Of a stretch of 64,000 nucleotides of DNA, positions 52,234 to 59,591 are shown piece after piece (within the stretch, counting starts at the first letter, position 1; the number at the start of each line of letters is the position of its first letter). The notes beneath the pieces were generated by a model. That model was given only the letters and a program-made list of their open reading frames with translations, was not told the DNA's origin and ran no database searches. The stretch covers positions 62,001 through 126,000 of the forward strand of contig DDFF01000012.1 in the NCBI GenBank assembly GCA_002337045.1. The letters are read 5' to 3'. The stretch is from Bacteroidetes bacterium UBA1935 (GTDB lineage: Bacteria > Bacteroidota > Bacteroidia > Chitinophagales > Chitinophagaceae). Both the position numbers and the translations under genes were made by a program.

Positions 52234-53046
52234 TTAATAACCTTTTAATGGCGAGTTAGGTTCGGTTAAAAAATGATTAAAAACAAGCTTATCAGCCAAC
52301 CCCGGTAATAGTTTATTCAACCATACCGTCAGTTTTCCTTGCCCTGTCATCACAATAGTGCGTTTACGCTTCTCTACCCCATCCAGTATAATGGCCGCAC
52401 ACTGCTCTGCAGACATCAGCTTGCCTTCGTCCAGTGGTGTTTCTCCCTGTGCGCTGCCATCGGCACTACGTGCTACATTGCGTATGTTGCTGGCTGTGAA
52501 GCCGGGAGATACCCACATAACATGCGCCCCTGTATGCAACAGCTCGGTACGCAGCGCCTCCAGAAAGCCCTGCATGGCAAACTTGGATGCCGAATACCCC
52601 GTACGGGCAGGCAAACCACGGAAGCCCGCTATGGACGAAACACCTACTATAGTGCCCTTATTTTCCCTGACAGACTTTACGGCAAACTTGCTGCAATAAA
52701 CCGTACCCCAGAAGTTGATATCCATCAGCTCGCGTATCACCTGCAGGTCGGCATGCTCAAACAATGCACGCATACTGATGCCCGCATTATTCACCAACAC
52801 ATCTACCCTGCCCCATTTCTGCAAAGTAGCCTCTATAAATCGCTGACAGTCAGCCTCTTTACTTACATCTGCCGCTACATACAACACATTCGGGTTATCT
52901 ATGCCTATAGCCTCCTTCAGTTTGGCTTCGTTTCTGGCACAAACAGCAATTTTTGCACCACGGCTCAGTGCAGCTGTAGCCAATGCCTTACCAATACCCG
53001 ATGAGGCGCCTGTAATGGCTACTACTTTGTCTTTCAGTGAATACAT
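52234..53046 (-). CDS. Short-chain dehydrogenase/reductase (SDR)
   Basis: The 270-residue product has the classical SDR set: cofactor site VVAITGASSGIGKALA, NNAGIS, the catalytic Ser in VGVSSIAGFRG, and YSASK for Tyr and Lys. It is NAD(P)-dependent; the substrate is unknown. The C-terminal end (LPGLADKLVFNHF) resembles membrane-associated fatty-acyl or steroid-type SDRs. It is transcribed away from phoH. Confidence 0.92.
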   Translation of the reverse strand: MYSLKDKVVAITGASSGIGKALATAALSRGAKIAVCARNEAKLKEAIGIDNPNVLYVAADVSKEADCQRFIEATLQKWGRVDVLVNNAGISMRALFEHADLQVIRELMDINFWGTVYCSKFAVKSVRENKGTIVGVSSIAGFRGLPARTGYSASKFAMQGFLEALRTELLHTGAHVMWVSPGFTASNIRNVARSADGSAQGETPLDEGKLMSAEQCAAIILDGVEKRKRTIVMTGQGKLTVWLNKLLPGLADKLVFNHFLTEPNSPLKGY

Positions 53047-53477
53047 ATACTTTGTTGAACGTCGTAAAGTTAACGCTTAGTGGCAAGGTATTTATATGAT
53101 ACCTAAAACACAGGAATGTAAATAAAAAAGATATGCACAAAGGTTGATAAACACATGACACGGAAAATCTGTTTTATCCGTTAGTAATACATATTTTCAC
53201 GACAAGTACTACAGGCTATGACGATGCAATTGTATGTTGTATGAATGTGTACCAATGCCTGCGGCCTACCGGCAGGTACGTGGGTAGTAAGCAAGGTAAA
53301 TGCTATCAACGCGGCTCTACAGGCGGCGCGTAGCTAAGCCTTCGGCGATGCAAAATATTGCTGAGCGCTCAGTGGCATTTAAGAACGATGATTACCGGAT
53401 TTGACAATTACTTAACAGCCGCATCACTGCGGTTTGCGTAAACTTACAGGCGTTAATAGATTTAAACCCACAACACA
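53047..53477. other. 431-base intergenic region with GC-rich structured segment
   Basis: No gene is supported. From about 53250 to 53400 the sequence is clearly GC-richer than its surroundings. It holds a hairpin around 53258-53277 (CCTGC with GCAGG), the palindrome CTGAGCGCTCAG at 53361-53372 and several GCGGC/GCGCG words. It may be a structured RNA, a degenerate repeat element or the phoH leader. No consensus promoter is visible for phoH. Confidence 0.4.
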
Positions 53478-54503
53478 TTGACTGAAGCGATTATTAATCT
53501 GGACACAGTTAACCCCATTGAATTTTTCGGCGTTAACAATAGCAAATTCGATATTCTAAAACGTAAGTTTCCACTGCTGAAAATACTTTCCCGCGGCTCG
53601 CAGATAAAGCTCTCGGGGCAGGCATCCGAAGTATCGAACGCACAGGCACGTATAGGGCAACTGGTAAAGTACCTGGAGCGAAACGGACACCTGTCTGAAA
53701 ACTATTTTGCAGAGATACTGGGCGATGATGAAAACGGCGAAGGCCCTGCAGTGAGTGTAGAAAACGAAGCCAATAACGACATACTTGTTTTTGGCCCTAA
53801 CGGCAAAGTGATACGTGCCAAGACTGCCAACCAGAAACTGATGGCACAGGTGAGCGAGAAGAACGACATCATATTTGCGATGGGCCCTGCCGGTACGGGT
53901 AAAACCTACACGGCTGTAGCACTGGCCGTACGTGCGCTGAAGAACAAAGCTGTTCGTAAAATTATCCTGACACGCCCTGCGGTAGAGGCCGGTGAAAACC
54001 TCGGCTTCCTGCCAGGCGATTTGAAGGAGAAGATAGACCCGTATCTGCGCCCGCTCTACGATGCGCTGGACGATATGATACCTGCCGATAAGCTGAACTA
54101 CTATATGGCCAACCGTATAATAGAGATAGCACCACTGGCATACATGCGCGGCCGTACGCTGGATAATTCTTTCATCATTCTGGATGAGGCACAGAATACG
54201 ACAGACCTGCAGCTGAAGATGTTCCTGACACGTATTGGACCTAGCGCAAAAGCTATCATTACAGGCGACCTTTCGCAGGTGGACCTTCCGAAAAACCAGA
54301 AGAGTGGTTTGATGAAAGCTAAGCGCATACTGCAAGGCATAGATGGTATAGCACATATAACACTCGACGAGGCCGATGTAGTGCGTCACCGCTTGGTAAA
54401 GCACATCATCCGTGCATACGACAAGGAGCAGATGGCAGAAGAACAACGCGAGGAAGAGAACCGCGAAAAATTCCGCAAGCTGGGCGAAAATAAACAACAG
54501 TAA
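53478..54503 (+). CDS. phoH: PhoH-family ATPase, TTG start
   Basis: The 341-residue protein has an N-terminal KH-like part (about residues 1-110) and a PhoH ATPase core with Walker A GPAGTGKTYTAVALAV and Walker B SFIILDEAQNT. GDLSQVDLP also fits. The family is linked to RNA metabolism and phosphate stress. The start is TTG at 53478: the in-frame stop at 53463 excludes longer starts, and the N-terminus is complete. A terminator follows. Confidence 0.92.
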   Translation: MTEAIINLDTVNPIEFFGVNNSKFDILKRKFPLLKILSRGSQIKLSGQASEVSNAQARIGQLVKYLERNGHLSENYFAEILGDDENGEGPAVSVENEANNDILVFGPNGKVIRAKTANQKLMAQVSEKNDIIFAMGPAGTGKTYTAVALAVRALKNKAVRKIILTRPAVEAGENLGFLPGDLKEKIDPYLRPLYDALDDMIPADKLNYYMANRIIEIAPLAYMRGRTLDNSFIILDEAQNTTDLQLKMFLTRIGPSAKAIITGDLSQVDLPKNQKSGLMKAKRILQGIDGIAHITLDEADVVRHRLVKHIIRAYDKEQMAEEQREEENREKFRKLGENKQQ

Positions 54504-54518
54504 GTAACCACCATATAA

Positions 54519-54545
54519 AAAGCCATCCTTCGGGGTGGCTTTGTT
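54519..54545 (+). terminator. Terminator of phoH
   Basis: Stem AAAGCCATCC, tetraloop TTCG, GGGTGGCTTT with one wobble pair, then TGTTGTTT. Confidence 0.88.
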
Positions 54546-54551
54546 GTTTGA

Positions 54552-54785
54552 TGCTCACGGTGCTCACAGTGCTCATCCATTTGAACGCGTGAGCAAAATG
54601 AGCAAAACCTTGTTCAACTTGTTCAGCTCCTTAAACGAATTGAACAAACTGAACACGCTGAACATGCTATTTTGTTCACGCTTGTTCATGGTGTTCGTAT
54701 CTCATTAGCGTGAACACGTGAACATTTTGTTCGCATCTGTTCGCGGTGTTCGTATCTCCTAAGCGCGAACAAACGAACAAGAACA
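54552..54785. repeat. Left array of four 9-nt-period hairpins (A, B, C, D)
   Basis: There are four successive imperfect palindromes of 53-59 bp: A 54552-54604 (word TGCTCA), B 54610-54664 (TTGTTCAA), C 54672-54724 (TGTTCACG) and D 54727-54785 (TGTTCGC). In each, the left arm repeats a 6-7-base word every nine bases about three times, followed by a non-repeated centre. The right arm carries the complement at the same period. The words differ between hairpins yet always match within one. Stop codons in all frames exclude coding. No known family was recognised. Confidence 0.85.
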
Positions 54786-54792
54786 GCTTACA

Positions 54793-55218
54793 TCATTTTT
54801 TGAAAATCATAGACTTTACATACTTGCCATACTCTAATACTACTAGTATCAATGTAAAAATTGCTATTATGATGGATATCCGTTTACGTTTCAATACATC
54901 CCAATCTGTCAATACAACACCATTATTAACATTATAATACAATGTTGGTATATTACCATTCTGCATACTATCATACATACTCTTTGTAATATCTATATTG
55001 TAAGCCCTGTTATTATAAAATATCTCTGAGGTATAATAACTGCCTCTACCCCCACTATGCTTTTCATAAGATGATATGGTGTAGGTAATTTTGATAGCAT
55101 TCTCCATATAGTTCGTATACTTGACATAGGTCATAAACACATAACTGCTAATACCTACAAGAATCAGTATCGTTATCCACGACGGTATCTGTACTTTTTT
55201 CTTTCTAATGTCTGACAT
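54793..55218 (-). CDS. Small AT-rich membrane protein, DUF3592-like
   Basis: The 141-residue protein has two transmembrane helices (about 14-32 and 113-131) around an extracytoplasmic domain. That domain has YTISSYEKHSGGRGSYYTSE and PTLYYNVNNG, reminiscent of DUF3592. It starts four bases after the stop of the upstream gene, so the two are coupled. Base composition is visibly more AT-rich than the flanking housekeeping genes. Both genes lie between the two hairpin arrays. Confidence 0.65.
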   Translation of the reverse strand: MSDIRKKKVQIPSWITILILVGISSYVFMTYVKYTNYMENAIKITYTISSYEKHSGGRGSYYTSEIFYNNRAYNIDITKSMYDSMQNGNIPTLYYNVNNGVVLTDWDVLKRKRISIIIAIFTLILVVLEYGKYVKSMIFKK

Positions 55219-55222
55219 TACT

Positions 55223-55660
55223 TCATAGTTTATCTACCACACTTACACCTCTTTGCAATAAATCTTCTTTCAACTCCTGATACTTATTCAGTGTAATAGT
55301 ATCACACACATACAATCGCTTGATATTATTCTTATCAATACAATAAACAAACACACTACCTCTTACCTTCTTTAACACTATCTCTTTAATATCAGAGAAA
55401 TAATACACCCTGTTAGTATTAAAAAGATGATGCTTTACTATCATAGTATCACTACTCAACAATATATAATATAGTGATTTGCTACATAATAATATTGAAA
55501 CAAATAAAAATGCAATCATCAATAACAGTAATAATGGCACCAGATACATCTCTTGTTTAATGACCTGATATATTATAGTACCACAAAAAAACAACATAAA
55601 ATATAACCATATAGAATAGTATACACTTCTATGATATGTTTTTAGATTTTGCTCTTGCAT
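55223..55660 (-). CDS. Small AT-rich membrane protein with PH-like domain
   Basis: The 145-residue product has two transmembrane helices near the N-terminus (about 15-33 and 39-58). A small domain follows (MIVKHHLFNTNRVYYFSDIK, VFVYCIDKNNIKRLYVCD) resembling bacterial PH-like membrane proteins. It is followed four bases later by its partner gene. It is as AT-rich as the partner and shares no similarity with other genes in the window. Function unknown. Confidence 0.6.
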   Translation of the reverse strand: MQEQNLKTYHRSVYYSIWLYFMLFFCGTIIYQVIKQEMYLVPLLLLLMIAFLFVSILLCSKSLYYILLSSDTMIVKHHLFNTNRVYYFSDIKEIVLKKVRGSVFVYCIDKNNIKRLYVCDTITLNKYQELKEDLLQRGVSVVDKL

Positions 55661-55708
55661 ATATACTAATGTACTTATTATTGAAATTATACCTGATTAG
55701 TATCTCTA

Positions 55709-56038
55709 TGTTCATACTGTTCACTTTGTTCAACATGCTCAAGTACCTGAACAAATTGAACAAGCTGAACAAAAACTGACTGATACAACATTATAACAGG
55801 CTGTTCGTTTTGTTCGTTCGCGAATATCCTCGAACACCGCGAACAGTGCGAACATGTTCACGTGTTCACGCTACAGATGTATGAACGCCGTGAACAGGCG
55901 TGAACGCTCACTGCTCATCTTGCTCACGCGTTCAAATGGATGAGCACCATGAGCACTGTGAGCAAACATTATTCATCACATTTTGCCCATTTGCCCAACT
56001 TATTAAGTATTTGACCAACTTGGGCAAGCTTGGGCAAA
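55709..56038. repeat. Right array of five 9-nt-period hairpins (B', D', C', A', E')
   Basis: Hairpins are B' 55709-55771 (TGTTCA/TGAACA), D' 55802-55854 (TGTTCG/CGAACA), C' 55855-55905 (GTTCACG/CGTGAAC), A' 55906-55964 (TGCTCA/TGAGCA) and E' 55982-56038 (TTTGCCCA/TGGGCAAA). A' (55912-55964) is the reverse complement of hairpin A at 54552-54604 with 49 of 53 bases equal by hand count. C' and D' likewise resemble inverted C and D. The array is therefore an inverted, partly reordered copy of the left one plus a new member, E'. Confidence 0.85.
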
Positions 56039-56214
56039 CTCACTACCCCACACTACTCATTGAAAATCATCCGTTTCGGTAGCCTTATATCCGTTTCATC
56101 TTTACTATTTCCGTTTTCACATGCCCGTTTGTCGTGTAGGGCATATATCGTTTCTTATTATTAATAAGGAGTTACACTTTTACATCAGCAATTCACTTTT
56201 TAAATAGTTTTGTT
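56039..56214. other. Leader region before the Thr/Asn-rich lipoprotein gene
   Basis: 176 bases after hairpin E' without a coding frame. The words CCGTTT and CGTTTC recur several times (about 56070-56130), and AAGGAG lies at 56166-56171 well before the ATG. No consensus promoter was identified. Confidence 0.4.
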
Positions 56215-56994
56215 ATGAAAAAAGTTCTCCTCGCTTCGGCAATTATTACTGCAACAATGGCTTCTTGCAGCAAGAACAATGATGTGATTCCCGCAGGTAC
56301 TACAACCACTACAACGGGCAATACTACCAACAATACCAACGGCACTAACAATGGCAACAACAACAATAGCGGTGGCAATACGGCTTCCAAAGAGTCGCAA
56401 ATGGGCTATCAGCTTATTACGGTAAATCGCAGCGCAAGTGTAGCACAGAAATCTACCGCAGGCATGAGCATCAACTGGACGGGTGGTACTGCCAATCCTG
56501 TACTGGTAAAATTTGAATCGAAGAAAGACGGTGTGGAAACAGAATACAAAACCACCATCAACACACAGGTAGATTTGATGGCACTGCTGGCAGCAGGCTT
56601 TGGCAACTATACCATACCAAACGGCACGTATAGCGAGATAGAACTGAAGATAGAACTGGAGAAGAACGGCAACAACCCTGCACTGCAACTGCAAGGTACC
56701 ATCACTAAAGATGCGCTTACAATCCCCGTAAAGATAACGGTAGACGAAGCAGTGGAACTGAAAACAGAACAAGAAAACATTACCGTAACAGACAGTACCA
56801 TATTCACGGCCATTACCAGCATCAATCTTTCTGCCATCACAGACGGCATCAAAGAAACCGATATACTGGGTGCAAAGCTTACCAACGGAACGCTGATAAT
56901 AAGCGCAGATGATAACAAAGACCTGTACAAAGACATACTGGACAATCTGAAAAAACTAAGCCACCACTGCGAGATAGAGAAGAAACATAAATAA
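56215..56994 (+). CDS. Lipoprotein with Thr/Asn/Gly-rich linker, DUF4382-like
   Basis: The 259-residue product has a lipoprotein signal (MASC, Cys18). A very simple linker of Thr, Asn and Gly follows (about residues 28-55), then a beta domain resembling DUF4382-type surface lipoproteins (GTYSEIELKIELEKNGNNPA, GTITKDALTIPVKITVDEAV). The linker probably lifts the domain off the membrane. It is monocistronic with a terminator after it. Family call is tentative. Confidence 0.7.
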   Translation: MKKVLLASAIITATMASCSKNNDVIPAGTTTTTTGNTTNNTNGTNNGNNNNSGGNTASKESQMGYQLITVNRSASVAQKSTAGMSINWTGGTANPVLVKFESKKDGVETEYKTTINTQVDLMALLAAGFGNYTIPNGTYSEIELKIELEKNGNNPALQLQGTITKDALTIPVKITVDEAVELKTEQENITVTDSTIFTAITSINLSAITDGIKETDILGAKLTNGTLIISADDNKDLYKDILDNLKKLSHHCEIEKKHK

Positions 56995-56999
56995 ACAAC

Positions 57000-57028
57000 A
57001 AAGCCACCTGCAAGGGTGGCTTTTGTTT
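57000..57028 (+). terminator. Terminator of the DUF4382-like gene
   Basis: Stem AAGCCACC with GGTGGCTT and a six-base loop, then TTGTTTT. Confidence 0.85.
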
Positions 57029-57044
57029 TATGTTCAGTAAAATA

Positions 57045-57701
57045 TTATCCCGGTATGCGGGCCATGTATTTAGCCATTTCTTTTACCTGGCTTACAATCT
57101 GCTCGTTAGTAGCCTTGCATGCTTTGGCTTTTGCAAAGTACATCTTAGCACTCTTAAAGTCACGACGCTCTAACAACAAGCTGCTCAGTTGCAGGTAGGC
57201 AGTTGCTTTGCTATCCTCATCTGGCAAACCTACTTTTATAGCTTTGCGCATGTTTTCCATTGCTTCTTTCTTATTGCCTTTTTTGTAAGCAATGCTACCC
57301 AGTTGCAGGTAAGCAGTGCCTTCATATTCTTTCTCAGGCATACCGGCAGCAAGTCCTTTTTTCAGGTCTGCTTCTGCTTTATCCAGGTCATCGCCCATGG
57401 TGCTGAAGTTGGCACGCAGCATGTAGTAAGAAGAGCGTACAGGCTTGTACAGCAGGTTTGGATATTTTACACCATCCAGCAGTTTCTGTGCGCCTTCCAT
57501 ATCACCGTCCTCCACATATTTCTGTATCAGCGTCATTGGCCCTATTAAGAAGTGAGCTGTAACCACCAGTATAGCTATCAGGAAAGGAATCCAACCTATC
57601 CACCATGTTACGGAAACACCCAACCATATACCCAAGCCTATAAGCAACACAGCCAGCAACAGGCGGTTTTTAACTAATAAATGACGTAACGTACTTTTCA
57701 T
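57045..57701 (-). CDS. Membrane-anchored TPR protein
   Basis: The 218-residue product has two N-terminal transmembrane helices (about 13-30 and 33-52). Three to four tetratricopeptide repeats follow, for example DDLDKAEADLKKGLAAGMPE, TAYLQLGSIAYKKGNKKEAM and ATAYLQLSSLLLERRDFKSA. TPR domains mediate protein contacts; the partners are unknown. It is single, opposite to the preceding lipoprotein gene. Confidence 0.82.
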   Translation of the reverse strand: MKSTLRHLLVKNRLLLAVLLIGLGIWLGVSVTWWIGWIPFLIAILVVTAHFLIGPMTLIQKYVEDGDMEGAQKLLDGVKYPNLLYKPVRSSYYMLRANFSTMGDDLDKAEADLKKGLAAGMPEKEYEGTAYLQLGSIAYKKGNKKEAMENMRKAIKVGLPDEDSKATAYLQLSSLLLERRDFKSAKMYFAKAKACKATNEQIVSQVKEMAKYMARIPG

Positions 57702-57759
57702 TTGTTATTAATAAGAGGCTGCAAAGATAATCGTTCCTGTGCAGCAATTTCGGTAAATA

Positions 57760-58134
57760 TTATAGCTCTTCTTCCCTTTCCAGCATCAGGATGCAATGCT
57801 GTGGTACTATGTAGTACTTCTCTCCTTCGTACACCACCTCTGTACTACCGCTTATCAGGAAGATAGCAAGGTCGCCCTCCTGCGCCTGCAGTGGTATGTA
57901 TTTCACCTTTTCCTGTGGCTCCTTCCATGTTTCGGTATCTTCCTGCACGGCAGGTATAGGAAAGCCGGGGCCTGTTTTTATAATATACCCTTGCTGCACT
58001 TTTTCCTTTTCCTGCACACCGGGTGGCAGGTACAAACCACTACCTGTGCGTTCTTCGGGTTTGTTGGGCTTTATCAGTACCCTATCGCCTACTATTATCA
58101 GCTTTTTCCATTTGTTGCCTGTAATGCTCACCAT
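57760..58134 (-). CDS. GroES-like co-chaperone family protein
   Basis: The product is about 124 residues and carries a GroES-type beta-barrel start (VGDRVLIKPNKPEERTGSGL, YLPPGVQEKEKVQQGYIIKT). It lacks the usual mobile loop sequence and instead has an insertion around TETWKEPQEKVKYIPLQAQE. No groEL is adjacent. It is likely a divergent GroES paralogue. ATG 58134 (MVSITGNKWKK) is preferred over a TTG nine bases upstream. Confidence 0.8.
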   Translation of the reverse strand: MVSITGNKWKKLIIVGDRVLIKPNKPEERTGSGLYLPPGVQEKEKVQQGYIIKTGPGFPIPAVQEDTETWKEPQEKVKYIPLQAQEGDLAIFLISGSTEVVYEGEKYYIVPQHCILMLEREEEL

Positions 58135-58218
58135 ATTACACAAGTCTTATATATTGAATTAAAAAAGCGGTGCAAAAATACAGCATAATCCATCATACTC
58201 AATTGCAGGTTTATCAAC

Positions 58219-58226
58219 TACCTTTG
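58219..58226 (+). promoter_or_regulatory. Promoter -7 element of the methyltransferase gene
   Basis: TACCTTTG, 17 bases before the ATG at 58244. No convincing -33 element at the right distance. Confidence 0.6.
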
Positions 58227-58243
58227 CATTTGCGCACATATCT

Positions 58244-58978
58244 ATGGAAAAGAAAGACTGGTTCGAAACCTGGTTTGGCTCACCTTACTATAAAATACTA
58301 TACAAGCATCGGGACGAACCCGAGGCACAGGCTTTTATAGAAAAACTGCTAACTTATCTGCAACCTGCAAAGGGCAGTAAAATGCTGGATATTGCCTGTG
58401 GCGATGGCCGATATTCCCGCCAGTTGGCAGGGCATGGTTTCGAGGTCAGTGGTTTCGACCTGTCGCTGCACAGTATAGAAATAGCTAAGGAGTTTGAGGC
58501 TGAAAACCTGCACTTCTTTGTACACGATATGCGTATGCCTGCATTTATCAACTACTTCGACTACGCTTTCAATTTCTTTACCAGCTTTGGCTATTTTGCT
58601 CACGACAGAGACCATCTGCTTGCTGCTAAATCCTTTGCACGTGCATTGAAGAAAGGTGGTACGTTGGTGATAGATTATATGAATGCTATTAAGATTGCCA
58701 ACACATTGGTACCTGAAGATACCATTGTACGTGGTAGCTATACCTTCAACATCAACCGCAGGCTGGAACGCAAGCATTTTATAAAAGACATCCGCTTTCT
58801 GGATGGAGATAATAAACCCCGCCACTATACAGAGAGTGTTGCAGCATTTGTACTGGCAGACTTTGTAAAGATGTTTGAAACAGCTGGCTTATCTTTAACA
58901 GCAACTTTCGGCGATTATAACCTACAGGCATTTAGTGCTTCGGAATCACCACGCTTAATAATGGTATTCAAGAAATAA
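58244..58978 (+). CDS. Class I SAM-dependent methyltransferase
   Basis: The 244-residue product has the SAM-binding motif MLDIACGDGRYSRQLAGHGF, the acidic loop VSGFDLSLHSIEIA, and motif-IV-like FDYAFNFFTSFGYF. Substrate unknown; the fold is that of small-molecule methyltransferases. The PAP2 gene starts seven bases downstream and is probably co-transcribed. Confidence 0.9.
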   Translation: MEKKDWFETWFGSPYYKILYKHRDEPEAQAFIEKLLTYLQPAKGSKMLDIACGDGRYSRQLAGHGFEVSGFDLSLHSIEIAKEFEAENLHFFVHDMRMPAFINYFDYAFNFFTSFGYFAHDRDHLLAAKSFARALKKGGTLVIDYMNAIKIANTLVPEDTIVRGSYTFNINRRLERKHFIKDIRFLDGDNKPRHYTESVAAFVLADFVKMFETAGLSLTATFGDYNLQAFSASESPRLIMVFKK

Positions 58979-58985
58979 ACAGGCT

Positions 58986-59591
58986 TTGCAAAAACTGATA
59001 GAGACACTGATAACATGGGATTATGCAGCATGGTACTACCTTAATACCGTGTGGCAAAACGATGTGCTAGATGCCATTGTCCCCTATTTGCGCAATCAGT
59101 GGACATGGGCACCACTCTATCTCTTCCTGTTATTGTTTATGACTATCAACTTTGGCAAAAAAGGATTGATGTGGTGTGTATTCTTTCTGCTCACATTTGC
59201 CATTGCAGACCAGTTGAGTGCATCACTCATCAAGCCTTATGTACACCGTCTGCGCCCTTGCAACAATCCGTATCTGCAGCAATATGTACATCTGTTAGTA
59301 CCGTGTGGCAGCGGCTATAGTTTTCCATCTTCCCATTCAGCCAATCACTTTGCACTGGCGGTGTTTGGTTCTATCACCTGGCAGCGTCACGGTAAATGGA
59401 TATGGCATGTATCATTGTTATGGGCAGCAAGTGTTGCCTATGCACAGGTATATGTAGGGGTACACTTTCCGTTGGATGTTTTGTGTGGTGGTATACTTGG
59501 CGTATTTGCAGGCATACTTACAGGCAAGGTATTCAACAGGGTTTACGGTTTGTATAAAAAAGAAACGGAGGTTGTTACCTCCGTCCATTAA
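58986..59591 (+). CDS. PAP2-family membrane phosphatase, TTG start
   Basis: The 201-residue product has about five helices and the three phosphatase motifs: KPYVHRLRP, PSSHSANHF and VYVGVHFPLDV. In the third motif the usual Ser-Arg is Ala-Gln (YAQVYVGVH), a variant I believe also occurs in other Bacteroidota members. It likely dephosphorylates lipid phosphates such as undecaprenyl pyrophosphate. The start is TTG at 58986, since an in-frame stop at 58959 precedes it without any ATG. Its end overlaps the convergent DUF4476 gene by 17 bases. Confidence 0.88.
   Translation: MQKLIETLITWDYAAWYYLNTVWQNDVLDAIVPYLRNQWTWAPLYLFLLLFMTINFGKKGLMWCVFFLLTFAIADQLSASLIKPYVHRLRPCNNPYLQQYVHLLVPCGSGYSFPSSHSANHFALAVFGSITWQRHGKWIWHVSLLWAASVAYAQVYVGVHFPLDVLCGGILGVFAGILTGKVFNRVYGLYKKETEVVTSVH

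Larger units (their letters stand above)
54552..56038. mobile_element. Possible cassette: inverted hairpin arrays flanking two genes
   Basis: Two related arrays in inverse orientation enclose an AT-rich gene pair. The arrangement recalls a unit with long terminal inverted repeats, but no transposase, integrase or target-site duplication was seen. Calling it mobile is inference. Confidence 0.35.

Noticed and set aside
53556..54497. Long minus-strand open frame opposite phoH (313 codons)
   Set aside because: It mirrors the phoH gene, has no family features and is Cys/Tyr-rich as expected of an antisense frame.
54600..54720. Nine-base period read as a three-codon protein repeat
   Set aside because: All frames are interrupted by stops within short distance, and arms are complementary, which points to structure, not coding.
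54552..56038. CRISPR array
   Set aside because: Repeats are palindromic hairpins with differing words and no regular spacers; no cas gene is near.
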